Assembly: GCA_905221605.1 (NCBI GenBank)
Contig: CAJNDS010000206.1
Span: 124,001-188,000, forward strand
Direction of reading: 5' to 3'
Origin: Symbiodinium natans
Taxonomy: Eukaryota > Sar > Dinophyceae > Suessiales > Symbiodiniaceae
DNA: 64,000 nt
Part shown: positions 56,400 through 64,000 of the stretch, piece after piece
Position numbering within the stretch: the first letter of the stretch is position 1
Layout of the letters: each line of letters starts with the position of its first letter
Position numbers and translations under genes: made by a program
Notes under the pieces: model-generated
What the model saw: only the letters and a program-made list of their open reading frames with translations
Databases searched by the model: none
What the model was told of the DNA's origin: nothing

Positions 56400-57717
56400 A
56401 GCTTGCACACGGGATTCTTGGCTGCAGTCCGGGATTGCCACTGGTCCAATGTCCCCATCATGGATTCCGCGCAAGCTGCTTGTAACACAACCTTCAAATC
56501 CTGTGCACACAGTTGATGCAGCCTGCCCCCATGAAACCTATGCTGGCCCCAACGCATTTCCCACACACAGCATCAGCATGCCAGGCGAAACCAGAGGAGC
56601 TTTGAATCTGAAGAAGCCTCACCCAGGCCGAGTCCTATAAAGGATCCAGGGTTGGGGAGGCTGTGGCTTTGGGCGGCCGCGTGTGTCTGCGTTCATGGGC
56701 CGTATGAATCCGCATGAAGTCCCCCACTCTGTGTGCCGTTCTGCCGAGCAGCACCTTCAACGTGACATAATGGTTCGATGGTGAAGCTGCCTGGCATCCG
56801 TATCCTGCGAACCACTGCTAGGATAAGGCTTAATCGTAGACTTCCTGGTGCCCACATAGGACGGACGGTAGCGAGAGTTGCCCAAATCATCTATCGGCTA
56901 GATCGAGATTGTCTTCGAGCCAGCTGGACATCTGACGGTTCAGAGTCGGACACGGGAGATGTTCGGTACAACCATTGCTTCGTAGCGCACCTGCGCTTTG
57001 AACCAGGTACAGCCACCCGCGTGATCGCGATGAACATGTTTCACCATCAGAGTGGCAATGGATGACCTTCCGAATGCAGTCCAAAACTCCTATGCATGAG
57101 GATTAGACTTGTCCCGGATGGACCATCTTATCTGAGTCGGGAGTACAGGTAGGCCTTTGTACACATGGACACCAGGCGATGTAAGTTGTGTGCAAGCCGA
57201 AATTGGTTCGTGCCCAAAGCTCAGGGTTGTTGGACATGTCGAGTTTGCGCACGTCCTTCTTTCGTCTCACTGCTGCTAGCTGCTTCAACCCACACAGTCA
57301 ACAAGTGAGCTTTGCAACCCCAACAAGACTAGATGACTAGTGGCGCATGGGAAGTCCTCCGCGTCCTCCAACGACCCCGCAGCACTTGCAGAACCCTCAC
57401 ACGCACCACTCAACACCCGTCAAACCCACTGAGAACGTAAACCCAAAACCCCCTGCTGCTGCCAGCCTCCAGTGCCGTGACGTGGGGAATCCATGCAATG
57501 GCACGGGTGCTGGTGTCGCTGCATACGCAAGAGCCCTCCTACAAGCTGCCTTCTTCGGGCACCCCGGCTTCCCCGATTCCAAGCCACGCCAAACCGAAGC
57601 ACCCGGTCCCTAAACACATGTGTGGATACTTCATGAAAAAATCCCGAAATCTGCATCATATGCGTGGTGTGATCAAGAGCCGGGCTCCTTTCGTGACTTT
57701 CGCGGCCCGCATGTGAG
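56400..57717. other. No resolved gene
   Basis: One frame (56778-57062) includes VRYNHCFVAHLRFEPGTATR and may be coding. A Pro-rich frame from 57347 could be the start of the FHA gene, but the junction is not resolved. Confidence 0.35.
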
Positions 57718-58076
57718 GTACTGTGACAATTGGCAGGAGGCCGGCAAACACCATAGTTTGCAACGACATCTCCGTGAGCGGGAAGCACTGCGAGATTCTG
57801 ATCGCCAGTGCCAGTCTGGCACGGATCTACGACTGCAGCACCAATGGCCGCCTGTCAAAGAAAAGGTTATGTTTCCCTTTCAAGCACCCCAAAAGGTTCT
57901 TCACACATCAAAGGGACTTAGTTTGCAGCAGAACTTTCTTGAGTGAGGCACGTACGTCAATGACGAGAGGATTGCCAAGGGTGATCCAACCGAGCTGCAC
58001 ATCGGAGACATCATCTCCTTGACGAAGCCCCACCCCCCTGGCGCGGAGCTTGAGATGAGTGATGATGAGGGAGAAG
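57718..58076 (+). CDS. FHA-domain protein, partial, two exons
   Basis: FHA domains bind phosphothreonine peptides in signalling, splicing and DNA-repair proteins. Exons 57718-57846 and 57948-58076 join through a GC-AG intron inside the conserved STNGT loop: the first ends TNG minus two bases and the second supplies GC then ACG. Key residues are all present: IGRR (Gly and the phosphate-binding Arg), SGKH (Ser and His), and Asn of STNG, followed by TYVNDERIAKGDPTELHIGD and IISL. After the domain comes an acidic MSDDEGE tail, then a GT donor. The strands before TIGRR, normally on an upstream exon, were not found. The full protein and its partners are unknown. Confidence 0.88.
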
Positions 58077-58904
58077 GTTGTCAGAATGTGGCTTCCTGGT
58101 GGCTGAAGCTTATCTTCCACCTTAGCCTTCAGGGACCTGTACGTTGAAACCCACCTCATGGATCTTGCCTGTGAACCCCTTAGCCGATGCATCCCACGAT
58201 CAAAGAGAGACAAGCCTCATGCCGCAGACCTTCCTGACCCACCTCCACGCGTGCAATTCCGCCTGGAGACAGGACGAAGGGCTTTTCCATGAACTAATAT
58301 GGCTCAAGTTCATGGATGTTTCGGGGGGTTAAGCGGTGCTGCTTGCAATTCGAGGCCGCAGTGCTCGGGGTTTGTGGAGGGATCTGATTGGCTTGTGAGA
58401 GAGCACTGGTATCGGCGATCAGGGCCACCCCGTGGCCCAAAAGTTGTTTGGTATTGGAACCGACTCCTTTGCTTTCTCTCTGATCCCCCACCCGAAGCGG
58501 TATGCGGCCTGCGCAGTTCCGGTGAGAAGCTGTTGCCAGGAGAGGCAAATGCCACAGTCGAAGAGGCGCCATCACTGAATGGCTGTCGGGACCCCAGGAC
58601 ATGACGCCCTAAGGTTATGATGTATGGCCATGAGACTCGTAGTTCTTGACTCTGCTTCCCAAGGCTTCTGGAAGGGTTCCAGAAGCCTTGTACATTTGAA
58701 GATGTTCGGATGAGATGTTTAGGGCACAGCTTCGTGCTAGGGCGCGCTCTTCAACTACTCGGATGCCAATAATTCAATATCTGAAGAACTGTGTAACCGC
58801 GGTAGAAGTGGGAGATTCGTGCCGCGCATGACGAGCAGTGGGATCCTGGTTGGCTCTTACTTGGTAGGAAACCGTTTGTTGCAGAAACATAGAAGACGAA
58901 GACA
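58077..58904. other. Possible continuation of the FHA gene
   Basis: Coding-looking strings such as GEKLLPGEANATVEEAPS (about 58523-58576) occur, but no exon chain could be fixed. Confidence 0.35.
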
Positions 58905-59048
58905 TGACCAAAACCACGCAGCGCCGGATGCCCCCGAGCCACGCATCGGCGGGCTTGGGGACGCCAGGTGCCCTCTCCTTGTCTCAGGGCGCCTCCTTGG
59001 CGGCCCCTCGAAGGGCAGCCACGACAGCGGCCGCTGGGACGAACTAGT
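58905..59048 (+). CDS. Candidate N-terminal exon, Ser/Ala-rich
   Basis: From ATG at 58905 the frame reads MTKTTQRRMPPSHASAGLGT, then LSLSQGASLAAPRRAAT, and stops at TAG 59046-59048. Basic, Ser/Ala-rich composition would suit a transit or disordered N-terminus. The alternative frame is also open, so this is weak. Confidence 0.3.
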
Positions 59049-59592
59049 TTGTTGATCGTCTGGCTTGTTACTCCACAAGTCGGTGATGCCCTAGATCCTC
59101 AGGGGGGAAGTTTGGGGGGCAGAATGAACCAGGAATCACAGTTGCGATCACAGTTACTCTTTGTTGATTTTGATGCAACAGGTTCGTGGTTGCAGGGTTT
59201 TCGTTGTTTTTTGGCGCGTTTTGCGGGCCTGCGAGCAACAGCAGGGGACTTACAAAAGACTTTTGCGAGAATCAAAACATCTTGGCGCAGCGATTGTTTC
59301 GAGTCTGCCCCATCTGAGTTCAGTTCCCTGCCATTGCATCAAAGATTCCTGGCAGACGAGCGCAAAAAGACAGCAGAATTGTACTCTTATTGACCCACTC
59401 CATGCCATCTGATGCGTTTTGGGTCTTCGAATCACTCATGTCTGGCCCTCCAGACGGCACGGATGGCACCAGTGCCATCAGCAGCACCGGGAGCGATATG
59501 ACATGACATGACAGTGTCTTTCCGTATGGGAATGCACGGTGTGCAGACTCAACGAGTCGTCATCTCGGACAGTCTTGTCTCAAGAAACGCGA

Positions 59593-60050
59593 ATGAAGCA
59601 GAACATCCGAAGCAAGGTCGGCAAAGCTTTGGGTTCTGACGTGGAATTGTCGGAAATGAGAAGAGAGAAGCAAACTCGTCGCACCCCCCCCCCGGAGGAG
59701 CTTCTAAGTGAGGCGGAGGACAGGAAACTTGTCAAAGCCGAAAGCTCCACGTTCCAGGAAGGCTTCGCGCATGACTTGCTGATGCAAGAGCAGCAGCGCC
59801 TTGCCTGAGGGAAAGTACCAGGATGCATCGGTGACGGCGGATTCCGTGTGCAGCAGGGTTTGGCTTCTTTGTTAGGGTCGTGTTAAAGAAAGGGTGTGGG
59901 ATGTGGGAGAGTCCTTTCGTGAGCTTTAACATGATGTAACAGGACTCTGGCAGGCAACTCAACCCAAACTGCTGAAGGTGCAAGGCGAAGATCACGGCCT
60001 CGCTACTCCTGGCCCGGCGTCGCCTTGACGAGGAAAGATCCAAAGGCGAG
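59593..60050 (+). CDS. Basic helical protein, two exons, unknown
   Basis: Exon one from ATG 59593 to 59795 includes MKQNIRSKVGKALGSDVELS, RREKQTRRTPPPEELLSEAE and EGFAHDLLMQEQ. A GC donor at 59796 and an AG|G acceptor at 59976-59977 join in phase to a second exon starting 59978 with CKAKITASLLLARRRLDEER. The protein is rich in Lys, Arg and Glu and probably helical or coiled coil. The downstream end, perhaps 60050 at a GAG|GC donor, is uncertain. The family is not recognised. Confidence 0.5.
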
Positions 60051-60654
60051 GCCGCGGCGAGGCGCCGAAGCTTCCCGAAGCCAGGTTTCCAGTATTTTCT
60101 AGTTCGGGGATCTTTGGGAAGGTACATGTTCTCTATATTCAGGGTCCCTTTCTGGGTCCCCTATATAATCAGGCAGCCTTATACTGGGGGGAAGACGCTG
60201 CAGGGGCCCCTGGCTGACTTGCTATCTGGTTCCTTGAGGTTTTTTCTTGTCTGAGAGTTTGACACGCATGTACCTGGCACGGCCCGGCTGATGCCAGGGA
60301 CCTTCGCAAAGCCAAGGCGGGCCTGGATGAGGCGGGGCTTCATCGAGCTATGGCCTATGTCTAAGTACAAGGTACCTAGGTGCAAAGCGGTGCTAATAGT
60401 AGCGGTGCTGTAATTGGTGTTGGACCTGCTTTTGTAGTTTGTAGGGGCCCGCTGTGTCGGCTTCGGCTTTGTCGGTGGACACAAGGAACCTTGAAATAGG
60501 TTTCGCAATCCCGTCCGGAGGCTCCCCGTCCAGGACAGACTCCTAGAGGAACCGCTGATGTCGTCTGCAGCAGTAAGACTGTGTCTCCTTTTTGGTTTAA
60601 ACATATCTGCGTCCCCGCGCCAGGTAGCCTCAAGAGGCCCTAGGCATCTGGAAA
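60051..60654. other. No resolved gene
   Basis: Mixed sequence. Open minus-strand frames (60179-60679 and 60376-60633) have no motif. Confidence 0.45.
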
Positions 60655-61110
60655 ACCAGTGAAAACCAATAAAAACCAACAGGAAATCACTAGAAACTAG
60701 TAGAAATCAATAGAAATCGTTGAAAAATCTATAGAAATCAACTAACGTCAGGAACAAACCAATAGGAAACAAAAACTAAGCACTCAATAGCCAATAAAAC
60801 ACCAATGGAAAACCACCAGAAACCAATCGACATCCACAAGAACAACCAGCTCAATAAACATCCATAAAAATTCAATGACACATCTAATGGAAACGAACAT
60901 GAGCTTGCAACAATCATAGAAATCAATAGTATGGGCTTCTGAAGGGGCTTATAAGCGCTGATAAAGGGCTCGTACAGGGTTGAGAAATCAACAAACAGCC
61001 AATGAAAAACATCAATAAAGATAACTAAGACATCATTAACAAAAGCAAGAGGTCAATAACAAAAGCAATAGGAATCGATACGAATCAGTAGAAATCAGTC
61101 AAATGAATCT
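60655..61110. repeat. A-rich degenerate decamer repeat
   Basis: Units of about 10 bp such as GAAAACCAAT, AGAAATCAAT and AAACCAATAG recur with heavy divergence. On the other strand it reads as TTTCTATTGG-like words. Confidence 0.75.
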
Positions 61111-62011
61111 AAAATCGCTACAAGCTAGAATTGTAAATACAGTCAGTACAAAATCACTGACAAAGTCAAAAATTAAAGGTTCCCGGAAAGCTATGAGACA
61201 AAGCTTGGACGGGGGCAGGAGAGACGACGGCGTGAGTCTGCGACAGAGGGCCGTGACGCCTTGCGTGCCGAGGCCATGATGTTCAGCTGAGTGGACATTT
61301 TGGAACACGACGCCGGGATGGTTCGGGTTGCAGTAGCCTCTGCAACTGTAAATGTGGAATTTGCATACCCCGACACCCTGAACCCCCGCAATCATACAAT
61401 CACACTCCAAACCCAATTCTTGCAACCCCTGCACTTCTCAACTTCTTCTAAACGATTCCAAAACATGATGCAGGCACCCAAGGTGCGCCAGCCATGCTAC
61501 TAAATTTGGGAGTCTTAATGAGTGAGACGGGAGGGATTTGAGGATGAGAAAGGTCTACTAAGACTCACAGGAGCCACAGGCATGCGATGAACGAAGGTTT
61601 CAAGAGGCAGGGCCGAAAAGAATGGAAGGGCAATTGGTAAATCTGCCCCAAATCCCGTGGAGTTTGGCAAGCAAGGTGGCAGATCCTGCCGACCCCTTGC
61701 TTCCGCAATAGCATTGGACCCATACTAAGAGAGCAATAGGCGGCCGGCGCACGGTCCTGGCAGCGAAGCCGGCCGAATCAACGTGAGTCAGGGATTCGAC
61801 ACAAAAAGGCTGAAGCTCAGTGAGCGAGTCTGTCAAAGGCCTCTTTCCAGGCCTTTTCTGAGAGGCCAAGAGCCGAAGGAGGCATCAAGGCTCAAAAAGG
61901 CTCAGAACAAGCCCGAGCAACCCCGAAAACTTGAGATCGCAACCCCCAATGAACTCTCAAGCCTGTGTGTATCCCGGGTCAGCTTTGGACGGCTCTCCAA
62001 CTTCCCCAGAG
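61111..62011. other. No firm exon
   Basis: A Lys/Glu-rich frame at about 61860-61940 (KEASRLKKAQNKPEQPRKLE) could be an upstream exon of the coiled-coil gene, but its limits are not clear. Confidence 0.35.
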
Positions 62012-63957
62012 GCAGCCCGGCTGAAGGACAGCCGCCAGGAGCTGCAGGACCTCCGGTCCGGTGCCGAGCTTGACCCGGCACGTCTTGGAGTGTCACAAGG
62101 GGGTTCGGAACTGATGGAACTTGTTGGGATGTCTCAGGGATCTAAAGGCCTTTGGAGGACCTCTAGCGGAGTTATAAGGAGAGCGAGCGACGAAACTAAC
62201 ACATCCGGCTTTGAAGCTCAAGCTTTCAAATCTGGAGGGTGAAAAGCAAGATGTTGAAGCTGTTGCATCCATGCATCTGCGATGTTCGGCTGGCCGAACA
62301 CTCTAGGACCCCTGAATTCACAACTCCGGCAAACAGTCGAGCAAGTGGCCGGCCGTAACATCTTGTGAATGCATCGGCCGGAGTCCAACTAGGGGAAGAG
62401 GTTTCACCTATCCCGGGGCTGAGCTCCGGTGTCCAATTTCACGACTTGTTTCTGCATTGCGACAACTGCCCAGGTCCACAAATGCGACCCTACATCAGAA
62501 GCACGAAGCGCTGGAGATCGAGCTGACGACACATGCCCAGAAGGCCTTCCACCGGTGCACAGAGGGGGACCTTAAACAGACCCTCAATGCCTTCAACGCC
62601 TTCATCCTTCAATGTGAGCTCAGAAACACTTCGGATTTGCCCGTCGGGGCCTAGTAAGCCTATTTGGTACTCCAAACCCAAGGAAAGAGCCTGAAAATCA
62701 GCTCAAAGCCTAAATCTGAGGCCACCAGCCTAGAGGCTTCGGTACAACGGCCCGGAGCCCCGGTGTTCCGAGAAGGAATCTGCGGCTCAAGCTGAGGCTT
62801 TTCTTGCCCTGTCCTGGTTGGGGCTGGAGGGCGGGATTGCCGGCTTTCCGGCTTCTTTGGGCGTTTTGGGTTAGGTTTCGAATTGAGGTTTAGAGTTTAG
62901 AGTTTGAAGGTCAGAGTTTTGGATTACTAAGTCGTCACGATGCCACTATCACAAAGAGTCGTAGGCCCAGTAACCATATACTGTCGGCCTCATGAAGAAG
63001 CGAGCCGGAGCTCGCCCGGCCGTAAACCCGGAGCAGCTAACACCCAGAGGCTCGAGACCGAACTGGCGGACCTCAAGGGCGACAATGGGCCTGCCGCTGC
63101 CGCAGAGTCTCGTGGCCTCAGATTCAGGGTTTGAAGTTTGGGGTTTAGGGTTTAGGGAGGCAGCTCTCATCAGAAGCTCTATGGGAAACGATGTACAGTA
63201 TGGGCTTGCAGTTTGCGGTTTGGCGCTCCAGAATTCCATGTCCTGTTGCTTTCGGCTACGACCCCTGCGCCTAAACCCTAAAACCCAAATACGCTAAACC
63301 CCCCGAAGCCCCCAAGTCCCTAAACCCCAACCCAAACAACCGGCCAAGGCTAGCAGATGCCGAGGCCACACTGCGGACAGCGCAGGACGAGGCAGTGCGC
63401 CCGGCCCCGAGCCGAGCCGAGGGAGGCGCTCTCCCAAAGATTGAGAGAGGACATCAAGCATCATAAAATCGCATAAAGACCTACAGGCTTATTGCCGGGC
63501 CTCAGCGGCAGCCATTCTCACGACCTTTCATAAGAGCGCCTCAAAAACCCTTTTTCAGAGCGGCAGCGTTCGAATTTGTTCGAATCCGCAGACGTGCGTG
63601 AGCACGGTTTGGATTGCAGCTCGAGCCCACAGCTACAAAGCTCAGCCCTGAACATTCCTGAATGGAGACGGACTGTGTAGGCATGTGTCATAATCAGCAT
63701 CTGTATGCATGAATAGACACCCACAAGGTCTTAAAGCATATCGCAGTGAGCCTCAAAAAGCCTAGAGCCTTCGCCCAGAGAAGACTGCAAGCACGTTAGC
63801 TCCCAATACCCCCCAAAAAGAATCTTGCACCCCCAAAAGCCTAAAGCCCCAAAATATCAAGATGCCAAGACTTCTAGACCCAGGCCTCGAGGCCTCAGCG
63901 GCTGCCGCGCAGCGCCAGGCGGAGGCGGCTTCAAAGGAGGCCGAGAGGCTTCAGCAG
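62012..63957 (+). CDS. Coiled-coil protein, partial, five candidate exons
   Basis: Five short segments, each with an AG|G acceptor, share heptad-like helical composition: 62012 to about 62055 (AARLKDSRQELQDL), 62474 to about 62534 (LHQKHEALEIELTTH), about 63050-63083 (LETELADLK), 63349-63391 (LADAEATLRTAQDE) and 63884-63957 (LEASAAAAQRQAEAASKEAE). GC donors follow the last two clearly. Introns hold telomere-like blocks. Long coiled-coil genes split into such small exons are plausible in dinoflagellates, but the exact chain and phases are not all closed, and the gene probably continues past the window. Specific function unknown. Confidence 0.5.
62865..62915. repeat. Decayed telomere-like patch
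   Basis: GGGTTAGG, GAGGTTTAGAG and TTTAGAGTTTGA units between coiled-coil exons. Confidence 0.7.
63134..63158. repeat. Telomere-like TTTAGGG patch
   Basis: GTTTGGGGTTTAGGGTTTAGGG in an intron of the coiled-coil gene. Confidence 0.9.
63268..63340. repeat. Telomere-like CCCTAAA patch
   Basis: CCTAAACCCTAAAACCC followed by decayed CCCTAAACCCC units, opposite in orientation to the block at 63134. Confidence 0.85.
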
Positions 63958-64000
63958 GCGACCCCCCGGGAAAAGCAAGAAGGTTTGGGCTTCAGGCTTT

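Noticed and set aside
63560-63600. GTTCGAATCC as a tRNA B box
   Set aside because: The flanking bases cannot form a T stem and no A box or acceptor stem is seen.

Overview
The window reads as nuclear DNA of a dinoflagellate, most likely Symbiodiniaceae-like. The support is all in the sequence: every gene I could assemble is on the + strand and cut into short exons, nearly every acceptor is AG followed by G, a large share of donors are GC instead of GT, and TTTAGGG-type telomere-like blocks lie in introns and spacers. The organism call is an inference from these traits. I saw no bacterial operon structure, CRISPR array or convincing tRNA/rRNA gene.

Layout. 1-7320 is almost pure repeat: a 200-bp foldback, GA and TTG microsatellites, several minisatellites, and a 4.3-kb decamer array with higher-order structure. 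7321-13393 is mostly uninformative, with small direct repeats and two possible short helix exons. 13431-17075 holds a complete 11-exon GT1 glycosyltransferase of 477 aa. 17076-32300 is sparse, with a few candidate exons, a 120-bp repeat cluster and one gene 3' end near 26.6-27.2 kb. 32336-33420 is a frameshifted LINE reverse-transcriptase relic. 34609-38960 contains a TPR-type gene and possible further exons. 39.7-44.5 kb has isolated coding-looking exons of unknown family. 44789-45183 is a second foldback made of 8-bp repeats.

The right third is gene-rich. 45464-49146 is a PIH1D1-like gene with nine resolved introns, eight of them GC-AG. 50108-51161 carries exons of an unknown charged protein beside a trinucleotide array. 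55536-56399 is NOP10 in five exons. 57718-58076 is an FHA domain in two exons. 59593-60050 is a basic helical protein. 62012-63957 is a series of coiled-coil exons running off the window edge.

Functionally, PIH1D1 (R2TP cochaperone, snoRNP assembly) and NOP10 (H/ACA snoRNP core) lie 6-10 kb apart on one strand, which suggests but does not prove a shared ribosome-biogenesis neighbourhood. Exon boundaries were set by reading-frame phase, the AG|G acceptor rule and similarity to remembered family motifs; no alignment or transcript data were available.
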